A stretch of 64,000 nucleotides of DNA from contig NZ_CM001558.1 in NCBI RefSeq assembly GCF_000281895.1, positions 6,072,084-6,136,083 of the forward strand. Reading direction: 5' to 3'. Every line of letters begins with the position of its first letter. Position 1 is the first letter of the stretch. Source of the stretch: Pseudomonas fluorescens Q2-87 (lineage in GTDB: Bacteria; Pseudomonadota; Gammaproteobacteria; Pseudomonadales; Pseudomonadaceae). The notes under the pieces are model-generated. The model was given only the letters and a program-made list of their open reading frames with translations. It was not told the DNA's origin and ran no database searches. The translations under genes and the position numbers were made by a program. Positions 49,892 to 59,048 of the stretch are shown in pieces.

Positions 49892-50758
49892 TCAGCGCTG
49901 CATCCCCCAGCGCTTCACCGTCACCCGCTCCAGACTGTCGAACACCAGGTTCTCTACCAACAACCCAATCAAGATCACCACCGCCAACCCGGCAAACACC
50001 TTATCGGTATACAACTCATTGCGGTTCTGGAAGATGTACCAGCCCAGGCCGCCCTTGCCGCTGGTGGCGCCGAAGACCAGTTCGGCGGCGATCAAGGTGC
50101 GCCAGGCAAAGGCCCAGCCGATTTTCAGCCCGGCGAGGATCGACGGCAGCGCGGCCGGGATCAGGATGAACAGCACAAAACGCAGGCCCTTGAGCCCATA
50201 GTTGCGGCCGGCCATGCGCAGCGTTTCCGATACGCCGAGAAAACCCGCATACATGTTCAGCGCCAACGCCCACAGCACCGAATGCACCAGCACGAAAATC
50301 AGGCTGTTCTGTCCGAGGCCAAACCACAGCAACGCCAGCGGCAGCAGAGCGATGGCCGGCAAGGGGTTGAACATCGACGTCAGGGTGCTGAGCAAATCAC
50401 GGCCCAATTGGGTCGATACCGCCAGGGTGGTCAGGCCAAACGCCAAGACGATACCCAGCAAGTAGCCCTTGATCAGCACCACCAGGGAAATCCACACCTT
50501 GCCCAGCAGTTCGCCGCTGAGCAAACCGTCGTACAACGCGCTGGCGGTTTGCAGGAAGCCCGGCAGCAGCAAATCATTGTTCTGGTAGCGGGCCACGCCC
50601 TCCCACACCAACGCCAGCAGCAACAGGATCAGGCTTTTACGCAGCCAGCCCTGTTGCCAGAGGCGCTGGCCCAAGGGCAGCTCTCGCTCCAGGGGCACAT
50701 GGGTCAAAGGTTGCAGGTCGACTTCGTATTCTTCGCGCGCGGGCGATAGATGGCTCAT
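49892..50758 (-). CDS. ABC transporter permease, nitrate/sulfonate/taurine class (SsuC/TauC-like)
   Basis: This 288-residue permease has about six TM segments and the binding-protein-dependent motif MAGRNYGLKGLRFVLFILIPAALPSILAGLKIGWAFAWRTLIAAEL (EAA loop plus following helix), typical of the SsuC/TauC family. A ~40-residue cytosolic N-terminus with EVDLQPLTHVPLERELPLGQRLWQ precedes TM1. It is the last gene of the operon, 11 bp after the ATPase gene. By family the cargo is an organosulfur anion such as taurine or an alkanesulfonate, supported by the TauD-type gene at the head of the operon. Confidence 0.9.
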   Translation of the reverse strand: MSHLSPAREEYEVDLQPLTHVPLERELPLGQRLWQQGWLRKSLILLLLALVWEGVARYQNNDLLLPGFLQTASALYDGLLSGELLGKVWISLVVLIKGYLLGIVLAFGLTTLAVSTQLGRDLLSTLTSMFNPLPAIALLPLALLWFGLGQNSLIFVLVHSVLWALALNMYAGFLGVSETLRMAGRNYGLKGLRFVLFILIPAALPSILAGLKIGWAFAWRTLIAAELVFGATSGKGGLGWYIFQNRNELYTDKVFAGLAVVILIGLLVENLVFDSLERVTVKRWGMQR

Positions 50759-50769
50759 GGAAAATCCCC

Positions 50770-51630
50770 TTAATACGCGATACGAATGTCGGTGAAGTCC
50801 AGCTCACGCTCGGCTTCCGCCGGCTGGCCTTCATTGAACAGCAGCCGATGGATGCGCTGCGCGGTGTGCTGGAACGCCACGCCACCGAGGCTGTGCAAGT
50901 CGTACTGATGGCTGTGGATCTCTGCCCGCACACGTCCCGGATGGGGTGATAGCAACAGGATGCGATTGCCCACCACCAACGCCTCTTCGATGGAGTGGGT
51001 GACGAACAGCAGCGTGAAGCGCACCTCTTCCCAGAGCAGCAGCAATTCTTCCTGCATCTTGCGTCGGGTCAGCGCATCGAGGGCGGCGAAGGGTTCGTCC
51101 ATCAACAGGATTTTCGGTTGCATCGCCAATGCCCGGGCAATGGCGACCCGGGCCTTCATGCCGCCGGACAAGGTGTGGGGATACGCATCGGCAAACGCCG
51201 CGAGCCCGACCTTGTCCAGGTAATGCAACGCCCGCTCCTCGGCCTCGCGACGCTTGAGGGTATGGGACGCCAGCAGCGCGAACATCACGTTCTGCTTCAC
51301 GGTTTTCCACGGCGGCAGTTGATCGAATTCCTGGAACACCACGATCCGGTCCGGCCCTGGCGCGCGGACGGCCTGGCCTTGCAAACGAATCTCGCCTTCG
51401 CAGGGCGCGATGAAACCGCCGATGGCCTTGAGCAAGGTGGACTTGCCGCAACCGGACGGGCCGAGCAAGACAAAACGGTCCGCCGGGTCGACCTCGAAAC
51501 TCACCTGGTGGGTAGCCCGCACCACACGCTGCGGGGTGCGGTATTCCAGGCTGACGTTATCCACCGACAGCAACGCCGTGCCGGTGGCAGTGGGATTGCT
51601 GGCCGCGTGGCCTTGCAATGGCGCGTTCAT
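50770..51630 (-). CDS. ABC transporter ATP-binding protein, sulfonate/taurine class (SsuB/TauB-like)
   Basis: A 286-residue ATPase starts at ATG 51628-51630 (MNAPLQGHAASN). It has Walker A LGPSGCGKST, Q-loop VFQEFDQLPPWKTVKQNV (the QxxxLxPW pattern of the nitrate/sulfonate/taurine group), signature LSGGMKARVAIARAL, Walker B ILLMDEPFAALD, and switch VTHSIEEAL. It is 5 bp after the binding-protein gene and 11 bp before the permease gene. Confidence 0.92.
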   Translation of the reverse strand: MNAPLQGHAASNPTATGTALLSVDNVSLEYRTPQRVVRATHQVSFEVDPADRFVLLGPSGCGKSTLLKAIGGFIAPCEGEIRLQGQAVRAPGPDRIVVFQEFDQLPPWKTVKQNVMFALLASHTLKRREAEERALHYLDKVGLAAFADAYPHTLSGGMKARVAIARALAMQPKILLMDEPFAALDALTRRKMQEELLLLWEEVRFTLLFVTHSIEEALVVGNRILLLSPHPGRVRAEIHSHQYDLHSLGGVAFQHTAQRIHRLLFNEGQPAEAERELDFTDIRIAY

Positions 51631-51635
51631 GACAA

Positions 51636-52661
51636 TCAGCTCCCCTGCAACGGTTTGGCGTCCTGGAAGAAATAGTCCTCCCACGACGCCGGCTTGTTCT
51701 TGATTGCGCCGACGCGGTAGAGGAACTCCGCCAGCGGGTAGGTGTTTTTCGGCGTGACGGTGAATTCGATCTGCGGGTTGTCGATGATTTTCAGCAGGGT
51801 CGCCCGGTCGATCTTGGCCTTCGTCACGCGCAGGTAGGTATCCGCCGCCGCGCCTTTGTCCTTCTGTGCGAACTCCGCCGCCTCGGTCAGCGCCTCGACG
51901 AACGCCTTGTAGGTCTTCGGGTTTTCATCGCGGAATTTCTCCGTGGCGAACAGCACCGTGGGTGAGTTCGGCCCGAGCACGTCATACGAATTGAGCACTA
52001 CATGGACGCTGGGATTTTGCAGCGCCTGGTCCTGGAACGGCGGGTTGGAAAAATGCCCGGTCAACTCGGTGCCGCCAGCAATCAACGCCGCCGTGGCGTC
52101 CGGGTGGGGAACGGCCAGGGTGTATTTGTCGAGGCGGTTGAATTCCTTGTCTCCCCACTGCTTCGCGGCGGCGTACTGCAGGAAACGCGACTGCACCGAA
52201 ACGCCCACCGCTGGCACCGCGATACGGTCCTGTTCGGTGAAGTCGGCGATGGTCTTGACCTTCGGGTTGTTGCTCAGCAGGTAATAGGGGAAGTTGCCCA
52301 GGGAGGCCACTGCCTTGACGTTCTGCTTGCCATGGGTGCGGTCCCAAATGGTCAGCAACGGCCCGACGCCGGCCCCGGCAATGTCGATGGAACCCGACAG
52401 CAGCGCATCGTTGACCGCCGCGCCGCCGGACAATTGGGTCCAGTCGACCTTGATGTCGATGCCTTCTTGCTTGCCATATTTTTCGATCAGTTGTTGATCA
52501 CGAACGACGTTCAGCAGCAGGTAAACGATGCCGAACTGTTCGGCGATGCGAATCTCGCCCTCGGCGTGGGCGCTGGGAGGCGCCACCAGGCTGCCGGCCA
52601 GCAAACTGAACCCTAGGCCGATGGCCGCGGCCAGCGGTGCAAAAGCAATGCGTTTGGACAT
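51636..52661 (-). CDS. ABC transporter substrate-binding protein, sulfonate/nitrate class (SsuA-like)
   Basis: A 341-residue periplasmic binder starts at ATG 52659-52661 (MSKRIAFAPLAAAIGLGFSLLAGSLVAPPSAHA, cleavage after AHA). The mature part begins EGEIRIAEQFGIVYLLLNVVRDQQLIEKYGKQEGIDIKVDWTQLSGGAAVNDALLSGSIDIAGAGVGPLL, the NMT1/SsuA-type layout for sulfonates, nitrate or related anions. It is 37 bp after the TauD-type gene and 5 bp before the ATPase gene. The ligand cannot be read from the sequence; an organosulfonate is likely from the operon. Confidence 0.88.
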   Translation of the reverse strand: MSKRIAFAPLAAAIGLGFSLLAGSLVAPPSAHAEGEIRIAEQFGIVYLLLNVVRDQQLIEKYGKQEGIDIKVDWTQLSGGAAVNDALLSGSIDIAGAGVGPLLTIWDRTHGKQNVKAVASLGNFPYYLLSNNPKVKTIADFTEQDRIAVPAVGVSVQSRFLQYAAAKQWGDKEFNRLDKYTLAVPHPDATAALIAGGTELTGHFSNPPFQDQALQNPSVHVVLNSYDVLGPNSPTVLFATEKFRDENPKTYKAFVEALTEAAEFAQKDKGAAADTYLRVTKAKIDRATLLKIIDNPQIEFTVTPKNTYPLAEFLYRVGAIKNKPASWEDYFFQDAKPLQGS

Positions 52662-52698
52662 GGTGATTCTCCAAGCTCTTTGCGCCAGGCGCAGCCGA

Positions 52699-53601
52699 TC
52701 AGAAAGGGGCATCGCCCTGGATGGTGGTGCGATACAGCTTGCGGCGCAGATGGCTCGGGCAACCGGCGGCCAGGTGGATCAGCGAACGGTTGTCCCAAAA
52801 CACCAAGTCATGGGGCTGCCATTGATGGCGATAGATGTTTTGCGGCAACACGCTGTGGGCATACAGCTCGGCCAGCAACGCTGCACTTTCATCCTCCGGC
52901 AGGCCGACGATACGGGTGGTGAAACCCTCGCTGACGAACAACGCCTTGCGCCCGGTTTCCGGGTGGGTGCGCACGATCGGATGGACGACTTCGGCGACCT
53001 GGGCCAGTTGCTCCGGTGTCAGCGTTGGACGCCAGTTGCCTTCGAATTTGGTTTCGCTGTAGCGCGCCGTGTAGGAATGCGCCGCCGAACGGCCTTCCAC
53101 CGCCTTGCGCAACGCTTCGGGCAAGCCTTCCCAGGCTTTGTGCATGTCGGCAAACAGCGTGTCACCGCCTTCGCTTGGCAGCTCCTGGGCATGGAGCATC
53201 GAGCCCAGGCTGGGGAGCTCTTTGTAGGAGAGGTCCGAATGCCAGAATTTTCCAGCGTCACCGAGGCCGATGGATTGGCCGTTTTCGATGATGTTGAAAA
53301 CGATGAGGATTTCCGGATGCTCGGCCAACAGGAACTGCTTGAGCACATGGACTTGCAACACGCCAAAACGGCGGCTGAAGGCGATTTGTTGTTCGGGGGT
53401 GATGCGCTGGTCGCGGAACACGACGACGTGATAGTCCAGGTGCGCGCGATGGATGCGGGCAAAGTCCTGGTCATTGATTGGTCGGGACAGATCCAGCCCA
53501 ACGATCTCGGCGCCGACGGCACCGCTGAACGGGCGGACCTCGAACGGCTGTGGCGCGATGCTTTGGGTATTTGAATCTGGTGAATAAGAGACGGCTGGCA
53601 T
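52699..53601 (-). CDS. TauD/TfdA-family Fe(II)/2-oxoglutarate dioxygenase
   Basis: This 300-residue enzyme heads a transport operon for organosulfur compounds. The iron ligands are the His and Asp of FWHSDLSY and the distal His of SLIHLAAG; the 2-oxoglutarate arginine is in LRRKLYRTTIQGD. The N-terminal EVRPFSGAVGAEIVGLDLSRPINDQD and VVFRDQRITPEQQIAFSRRFG are typical of the family. Members oxidise taurine, alkylsulfates or other substrates to release sulfite or sulfate. Being next to an SsuABC-like transporter, it probably uses the imported compound, but whether taurine itself is unclear. The ATG is at 53599-53601. Confidence 0.88.
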   Translation of the reverse strand: MPAVSYSPDSNTQSIAPQPFEVRPFSGAVGAEIVGLDLSRPINDQDFARIHRAHLDYHVVVFRDQRITPEQQIAFSRRFGVLQVHVLKQFLLAEHPEILIVFNIIENGQSIGLGDAGKFWHSDLSYKELPSLGSMLHAQELPSEGGDTLFADMHKAWEGLPEALRKAVEGRSAAHSYTARYSETKFEGNWRPTLTPEQLAQVAEVVHPIVRTHPETGRKALFVSEGFTTRIVGLPEDESAALLAELYAHSVLPQNIYRHQWQPHDLVFWDNRSLIHLAAGCPSHLRRKLYRTTIQGDAPF

Positions 53602-53728
53602 ACATCACTCCCACGCACGGCGCGCTTGAACAGGCGCGCATCGATCAAAATCTCACGGGGTTACCGTGTCGGTTTGTGTCGTGCGGCGCGCCGATTGGTC
53701 GGCAGGTACGCAGGGGGATGACTTTAAG

Positions 53729-53759
53729 GGTATAAGAATTGAAATTTAAATACCGTTAA
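53729..53759 (-). promoter_or_regulatory. Shared AT-rich promoter motif, copy 2 (TauD/ABC operon)
   Basis: The plus strand reads GGTATAAGAA, five bases, then ATTTAAATACCGTTAA, the same as copy 1 at 21646 except in the variable spacer. It lies ~130 bp before the TauD-type start. In the gene direction it gives TTATAC as -10 with a weak -35, and upstream flank CGTTATTC/GATAT repeats. It is in the 349-bp gap 53602-53950, which otherwise holds only the REP-like pair. Confidence 0.55.
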
Positions 53760-53820
53760 TGAATAACGATATTGCTTTTGACTTGAGATGCAAAAACAAA
53801 TTTGAAAAGCGACACCAACC

Positions 53821-53916
53821 CGTGGCGAGGGAGCTTGCTCCCGCTTGAGTGCGAAGCGCTCATCGCTTTTTTTGGGGCCGCTGCGCGACCCAGCGGGAGC
53901 AAGCTCCCTCGCCACA
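53821..53916. repeat. REP-like inverted pair, GAGGGAGCTTGCTCCC family
   Basis: Inverted intact copies lie between the TauD-operon promoter and the end of lapC. Its spacer is nearly the same as in the copy at 1846-1943 (TTGAGTGCGAAGCGCTCA...), so the whole unit, not only the arms, is repeated. Confidence 0.88.
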
Positions 53917-53950
53917 CAAAAGCGGCCCTGTCACCGATTGGTAGGGGGGA

Positions 53951-55318
53951 TTAGCGCTCGTGCAACGCCTCGGCCCGGGCCTTGATGATTGGCTTGAGCA
54001 GGTAGCTGAGCACAGTTTTCTTGCCGGTGATGATGTCCACCGACGCCACCATGCCAGGAATGATCAGCAGTGGCTTTTCATCGGTGCCCAGGTGGCTGCG
54101 TTCGGTGCGCAGTTTGATGATGTAGTAGGTGGTTTTCTTGTCTTCATCAGTGATGGTATCGGCACCGATCTGTTCCAGCTTGGCTTTCAGGCCGCCGTAG
54201 ATGGTGTAGTCATACGCGGTGAATTTCACCGTGGCGTCCTGGCCAGGGTGCAGGAAAGCGATGTCTTGGGGACGGATTTTCGCCTCCACCAGAATGGTGT
54301 CGTCCAACGGCACGATCTCCACCAGGTCGCTGCCGGGTTGGATCACCCCGCCGATGGTGTTCACCAGCAACTTGTTGACGATGCCGCGCACCGGAGACGT
54401 CACCAGGGTACGGCTCACCCGATCTTCGAGGGCCTTGCCGGTGGCCTGGGCCTTGTTCAGATCGGTGCGCGCCTCGTTGAGCTGGGTCAGGGCTTCGCTA
54501 CGGAATTTGCCGCGGGTTTCGTCGATCTTGCGCTGCACTTCCTTGATCGCCGATTCGGCACGAGGAATCGCCAGCGTCGTGGCGTCCAGTTGCCCACGGG
54601 TTTCGACCTCGGCGCGCTTGAGCCGCAGCACTTCCACCGGCGACACCGCGCCTTGGGCCACCAACGGCTCGGACATGTTGATTTCCTGACGTTGCAGCGC
54701 CAGGCCGGAGCGGTACTGCGACTGTTTGGAAACGAACTCGCGCAGTTCCTGCTGGCGCTGGATCAATTGTTCCTGCAAGCCGCCGATCTCATCGTGCAGT
54801 TGCTGGCGGCGGCTGAGGTACAGCGATTCTTCGCTGGCAGCCTGGCGTGGTACGGCCTTGAGTACATCAATGGGGAAATTCAGCGGCCGGTCATCCACCT
54901 CGGCGCTCAGACGCTCGACGCGCAACAGCATGGCCTGGCGATCGGCTTCGGTTTCGCCCACGTTGGAGACAAACCGCGTGTCGTCCAGACGAATCAACGG
55001 CGCGCCCGCGTCGACGATCTGCCCTTCCTTGACGAACAGCTCGGCGACGATCCCGCCCTCCAGGTTCTGGATTTTCTGGATCTTGGACGATGGAATCGCC
55101 TTGCCGTCGCCCTTGGTTACTTCATCGATCACGGCGAAGTTCGCCCAGAGCATCAGGAACACAAAGAAGCCGATGATTCCCCAGATGGTCAGGCGCACCA
55201 CACGCGGGGCGTCTTCGATCAGCGCCTTGTTGACCTCGGGCAGTGGTTGTCCATGCAACGAGGCAGAGCCTTTGAAGTAGCGGCCTACGGAATCCTTGAA
55301 GCCCGACTTAAGCAACAT
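53951..55318 (-). CDS. lapC: LapC, type I secretion membrane-fusion protein
   Basis: A 455-residue HlyD-family adaptor for export of LapA. A cytosolic N-terminus is followed by one TM helix (VVRLTIWGIIGFFVFLMLWANFAVIDEVTKGDGKAIPSSKIQKIQNLEGGIVAELFVKEGQIV, TM plus first lipoyl half). A long coiled-coil region follows (about residues 120-300), the second lipoyl half SPVRGIVNKLLVNTIGGVIQPG, and the C-terminal HlyD signature LIIPGMVASVDIITGKKTVLSYLLKPI. Its start overlaps the lapB stop by 11 bp. It is the third gene of lapEBC in the order known from P. fluorescens Pf0-1. Confidence 0.94.
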   Translation of the reverse strand: MLLKSGFKDSVGRYFKGSASLHGQPLPEVNKALIEDAPRVVRLTIWGIIGFFVFLMLWANFAVIDEVTKGDGKAIPSSKIQKIQNLEGGIVAELFVKEGQIVDAGAPLIRLDDTRFVSNVGETEADRQAMLLRVERLSAEVDDRPLNFPIDVLKAVPRQAASEESLYLSRRQQLHDEIGGLQEQLIQRQQELREFVSKQSQYRSGLALQRQEINMSEPLVAQGAVSPVEVLRLKRAEVETRGQLDATTLAIPRAESAIKEVQRKIDETRGKFRSEALTQLNEARTDLNKAQATGKALEDRVSRTLVTSPVRGIVNKLLVNTIGGVIQPGSDLVEIVPLDDTILVEAKIRPQDIAFLHPGQDATVKFTAYDYTIYGGLKAKLEQIGADTITDEDKKTTYYIIKLRTERSHLGTDEKPLLIIPGMVASVDIITGKKTVLSYLLKPIIKARAEALHER

Positions 55319-57464
55319 TGATCTGCCCCTTCTTCAATGCTTCCATGACGGCCGCTTTCGGGCCGTCGGCCAGGATCTGTCCACGGTCGATCACCAGCAG
55401 GCGGTCTACCAGCGACAACAAGGATGCCCGGTGCGTTACCAGCAACACTGTCTTGTTTTCCACCACGGCGGCCAGGCGCTGTTTCAAGCGTTCTTCACCG
55501 GTGTTGTCCATGGCGCTGGTGGGCTCGTCCAGCAACAGGATGGGCGGGTTGAGCAGCAGCGCACGGGCCAGGGCGACGTTCTGGCGCTGGCCACCGGACA
55601 GGTTCTGCCCGCGCTCGCCGACTTGCAGTTCATAGCCTTGCGGATGCAGGCGGGCAAATTCATGCACCCCCGCCAGTTCCGCCGCCTGGAGCACCAGTTC
55701 GTCTTCGACGTAACGAGCACCGGACGTGAGATTGTCCCGCAGGGTACCGGCCAGCAACTGGATGTCTTGGGGCACGTAACCGACGTTGTAGCGCAGTTCG
55801 CTGACATCGATCTGGCGGATGTCCACGCCGTCCACCAGCAGGGCACCGTCGTCAGGTTGGTATAGGCCCACCAACAGCTTGGCCAGGGAACTCTTGCCCG
55901 AACCGCTGCGGCCGATGATGCCGATCTTCTCGCCTGGCTTGATCACCAGGTTGATGTTTTTCAGCGCAGCGTTCTGCTGGTTCGGGTAGGTGAAATTCAA
56001 CTGGCGACATTCAATGGCGCCCTGCAGCACCTTGCGGCTCAGCGGACGCTCTTCGAAATTGCGCTCCTGGGGCAGCTCCATCATCTGGTCGACCGAAGTC
56101 ATGGTCACCCGCGCCTGCTGGTAACGGGTGAGCAAGCCCGACAGCGACGCCAGTGGGCTCAGGGCGCGACCGCTGAGCATGTAGCAGGCGATCAGCCCAC
56201 CCATGCTCAGGTTACCGGCGATGATCTGGTAGACGCCGAAGACAATCATGATCACGCCGGCCAGTTGCTGAATCAGCAAGGTGATGTTCATCGCCAGGCC
56301 GGACAGCATCTTGACCCGCAATTCGAGGCGGCTGAGGGTACCGATGGTCTGTTCCCACTGGTATTGGCGCTCGCTCTCGGCGTTGTTGACCTTGACCGCG
56401 TCCAGGCCGGCCAGGGTTTCGATCAGGCTGGACTGGCGCTCGGCACCCAGGGCCATGGTTCGCTCCATGGTTGCCACCAGGGGCTTTTGCAGCGCATAAC
56501 CGATCAACAGCGCAATCGGGAAAGCCAGCACCGGAATCCACACCAGGTGCCCGCCAAGAATCGCGATAACCATGAAAATCAACAGCGTGAACGGCAAGTC
56601 GATCAGGCTGGTGAGGGTCAGCGAGGCAAGGAAATCGCGCAGGCTTTGGAATTCATGGATGTTCTGGGCAAAGCTGCCGACCCGCGCGGGGCGGTATTTC
56701 ATGGCCATGCCGACGATGCGCTCGAACAGCGTCGCCGAAATGATCAGGTCGGTCTTCTTGCCGGCCAGGTCCAGGCACAAGCTACGCAGCATCTTCAGGA
56801 TCAGATCGAACACGTAGGCGCCGGTAATGCCGACAGCCAGTACCCACAGGGTCGATTCGGCCTGGTTCGGCACCACGCGGTCGTAGACGTTCATCACGAA
56901 CAGCGGCGCAGCCATGGCGATGATGTTGATCAGCAGGCTGGCGGCAATGGCATCGGCGTATAGCCAGCGGGAACGCTTGAGGGTGTCGCGAAACCATGAA
57001 CGCGCCCGGGGAATCAGCGTGCCGTGGTTCACGTCAAATTTATGTTGGGGTTGGGCGAAGAAGACTTTGCCGCTGTAGTCGTCGGCCAGCAGTTCGCGAC
57101 TGACGGTCACTTCGCCGCCATCGCTTTCGCTGAGCAGCAGCCGCGCCTGGTCGTCACCGACCCAGCCCAGCAGGACGGCGCTGCGGCCGTCCTTGAGCAG
57201 CAACAAGGCCGGCATGGCAATGGGCGGGATCTGCTCGAGCTTGCGTTGCAGCACTCGGCCTTGAAGACCGGCACGGGCCGCCGCACGCGACAATAAATCG
57301 ACGCTCAGCCGCTGCTTGGGCAACGGCAGGCCGGTGGTGAGCATCGCCGCGCTGGCCGGCTTCTGATGGAGCATGCAGAGCGCCAACAAACCGTCCAGCA
57401 ACGGGTCGTCGTGCAGCGTGCGCGGATCATGGATGAGTTCGACTGGACTGACTTCTGATTCCAC
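55308..57464 (-). CDS. lapB: LapB, type I secretion ABC transporter (ATPase/permease)
   Basis: This 718-residue inner-membrane ABC exporter for LapA starts at a GTG (57462-57464, MESEVSPVELIHDP) with AAGAG eight bases upstream; another GTG nine bases earlier is possible. Residues ~15-140 are a C39-peptidase-like domain that lacks the catalytic Cys, as usual for exporters of RTX-type adhesins. Residues ~165-450 form the six-helix TM domain. The nucleotide-binding domain has Walker A IIGRSGSGKSS, signature LSGGQRQNVALARAL, Walker B ILLLDEPTSAMD and switch VTHRAS. It lies between lapE and lapC. Confidence 0.94.
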   Translation of the reverse strand: MESEVSPVELIHDPRTLHDDPLLDGLLALCMLHQKPASAAMLTTGLPLPKQRLSVDLLSRAAARAGLQGRVLQRKLEQIPPIAMPALLLLKDGRSAVLLGWVGDDQARLLLSESDGGEVTVSRELLADDYSGKVFFAQPQHKFDVNHGTLIPRARSWFRDTLKRSRWLYADAIAASLLINIIAMAAPLFVMNVYDRVVPNQAESTLWVLAVGITGAYVFDLILKMLRSLCLDLAGKKTDLIISATLFERIVGMAMKYRPARVGSFAQNIHEFQSLRDFLASLTLTSLIDLPFTLLIFMVIAILGGHLVWIPVLAFPIALLIGYALQKPLVATMERTMALGAERQSSLIETLAGLDAVKVNNAESERQYQWEQTIGTLSRLELRVKMLSGLAMNITLLIQQLAGVIMIVFGVYQIIAGNLSMGGLIACYMLSGRALSPLASLSGLLTRYQQARVTMTSVDQMMELPQERNFEERPLSRKVLQGAIECRQLNFTYPNQQNAALKNINLVIKPGEKIGIIGRSGSGKSSLAKLLVGLYQPDDGALLVDGVDIRQIDVSELRYNVGYVPQDIQLLAGTLRDNLTSGARYVEDELVLQAAELAGVHEFARLHPQGYELQVGERGQNLSGGQRQNVALARALLLNPPILLLDEPTSAMDNTGEERLKQRLAAVVENKTVLLVTHRASLLSLVDRLLVIDRGQILADGPKAAVMEALKKGQINVA

Positions 57465-57502
57465 GCTCTGCACTCTTTACTGGTCGAAACCGGATGGATG
57501 GA

Positions 57503-58852
57503 TCAATTCATCCCAGGCAACTGGACCTTGGGTTTCATGTCGTTCTGCACAACCGATGCCAACGGCGCGACCACGCCCTGGCTTTTAAGCAACTGGCCCA
57601 TGGTCGCCTTGATCCGGTATTGGGTGAACAGCTGAACGTTCTTGATTTCCGCCAAGCGGCGGGACGCACTGAACAGCTCGTTTTCGCTGTCGAGCAAGTC
57701 GAGCAGGGTCCGCTCGCCGAGGCTGAACTGCCGTTGGTAGGCGGTGCGCACGCTGGTGCTGTGATCCACGTACTGCTGAGCGATCGGTACCTGGGCATTG
57801 GCGTTGTTCAAGGCGTTCCAGGCCAGGCCCAACTCTTCAGTCAATTGGCGCAGCGCATTGTTACGGATGTCCAGCGCCTGATTGGACAGGTACGACTTGG
57901 ATTCCAGGTCGGCCTTGTTGCTGCCGCCGGCATACAGGTTGAAACGCATGCGCAGCATGGCTTGCCATTCATTGTTGTGGCCGTTCTGACCGTCCAGGTC
58001 ATTGTCCGCGGTGCGGCCCAGCTCGGCGTCAAAGCGTGGATAGAAGCTGGACTTGGCGGCTTGGTACTGCTGCTCGGCGGCGGCGATGTCCGACTCGGCG
58101 GAACGCAGTACCGGGCTGTTTTCCAGCATCTGCGCGCGGGCCTCGGTCAGGTTGGCAGGCAGCAGCGCCATGAAATCGGCGGGGCGTTCCAGCTGATCGG
58201 GCAGTTGACCGACGGCGCTGAGGAAGTTGGTTTCGGCATCGGCCAGGTTGGTCTGCTCGGTGATCAGGTTGTTGCGAGCCTGGGCCATGCGCGCTTCGGC
58301 CTGGTCCAGGTCGGCACCGCTGCCTACGCCACGGGAAGTGCGCAGCTTGATCTGGTCGAAGATGCGTTCGTGGCTCTTGAGGTTTTCCTCGGCCAGGCGC
58401 ACGAACTCACGGCGGGTCAGCACGTCCAGGTACACCTGGGCAACGGTCAGACCGGTGCGCTCGGATGCGTCCAGCAACGAATAGGCGCGGGCATTGACGG
58501 TGGCTTGCTGACGCCCCACTTCGCTGGACGTCGCAAAACCGTCAAAAACCATTTGCGTCAGGCGCAGGCTCGACTCGCTGCGATTCAGGGTTTCCCAATG
58601 ATTATTGCCGCCTGACCGGGTGGTGACGCTGTCGGTGCCTTCACGGCCGTATCCGGCTGCGAGGTCCACTCTAGGCAGGTAGCCGCCCTTGGCCGCCTTG
58701 AGTTGATAGTCCGCCGCCAGGCGACTGTTCACCCCGGCCTGGATTTCAGGATGAACATCCAGCGCCTGTTGCATGGCCTGCGGCAAGGTTTGTGCTTGTA
58801 CGAAACTGGCGGCGAGGGCAAAGGGTAAAACCATGAACAGGTGCGAACGCAT
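57503..58852 (-). CDS. lapE: LapE, TolC-type outer-membrane channel for LapA
   Basis: A 449-residue outer-membrane channel starts at ATG 58850-58852 with AGGAAGA upstream; the frame is open ~70 bp more. The signal peptide ends AASFVQAQ. The mature protein opens TLPQAMQQALDVHPEIQAGVNSRLAADYQLKAAKGGYLPRVDLAAGYG, the TolC repeat, with a second repeat around RAQMLENSPVLRSAESDIAAAEQQYQAAKSSFYPRFDAELG. LapE holds the retained adhesin in P. fluorescens, where LapA stays threaded in it until LapG cuts the N-terminal module. It is the first gene of lapEBC, divergent from lapA. Confidence 0.94.
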   Translation of the reverse strand: MRSHLFMVLPFALAASFVQAQTLPQAMQQALDVHPEIQAGVNSRLAADYQLKAAKGGYLPRVDLAAGYGREGTDSVTTRSGGNNHWETLNRSESSLRLTQMVFDGFATSSEVGRQQATVNARAYSLLDASERTGLTVAQVYLDVLTRREFVRLAEENLKSHERIFDQIKLRTSRGVGSGADLDQAEARMAQARNNLITEQTNLADAETNFLSAVGQLPDQLERPADFMALLPANLTEARAQMLENSPVLRSAESDIAAAEQQYQAAKSSFYPRFDAELGRTADNDLDGQNGHNNEWQAMLRMRFNLYAGGSNKADLESKSYLSNQALDIRNNALRQLTEELGLAWNALNNANAQVPIAQQYVDHSTSVRTAYQRQFSLGERTLLDLLDSENELFSASRRLAEIKNVQLFTQYRIKATMGQLLKSQGVVAPLASVVQNDMKPKVQLPGMN

Positions 58853-59019
58853 TGGGGTTTTCTTCCTGAAACACTTGTCTTGGATCACAGCGAAACATGG
58901 CGCTGCATCGGATGATGGCAACCGGAATGACCGTATGTCGGAAAGTTCGAAACAGGAACTGAATCACGCACCGAAAGAACAGGTCGCCGCTTAAATATCA
59001 ATGTGACATTACGGAAGCG

Positions 59020-59048
59020 ATTGTTTAGGATGGCCAGCAGAAGGTCAA
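59020..59048 (-). promoter_or_regulatory. Candidate lapEBC promoter
   Basis: On the minus strand TTGACC (59043-59048) and AACAAT (59020-59025) are 17 bp apart, a fair sigma-70 promoter ~160 bp before lapE. Its -35 overlaps the candidate FleQ box. Confidence 0.45.

Noticed and set aside
52699..53601. Naming the dioxygenase tauD or atsK
   Set aside because: The family motifs are clear, but the sequence does not show whether taurine or alkylsulfate is the substrate, so no gene symbol is given.
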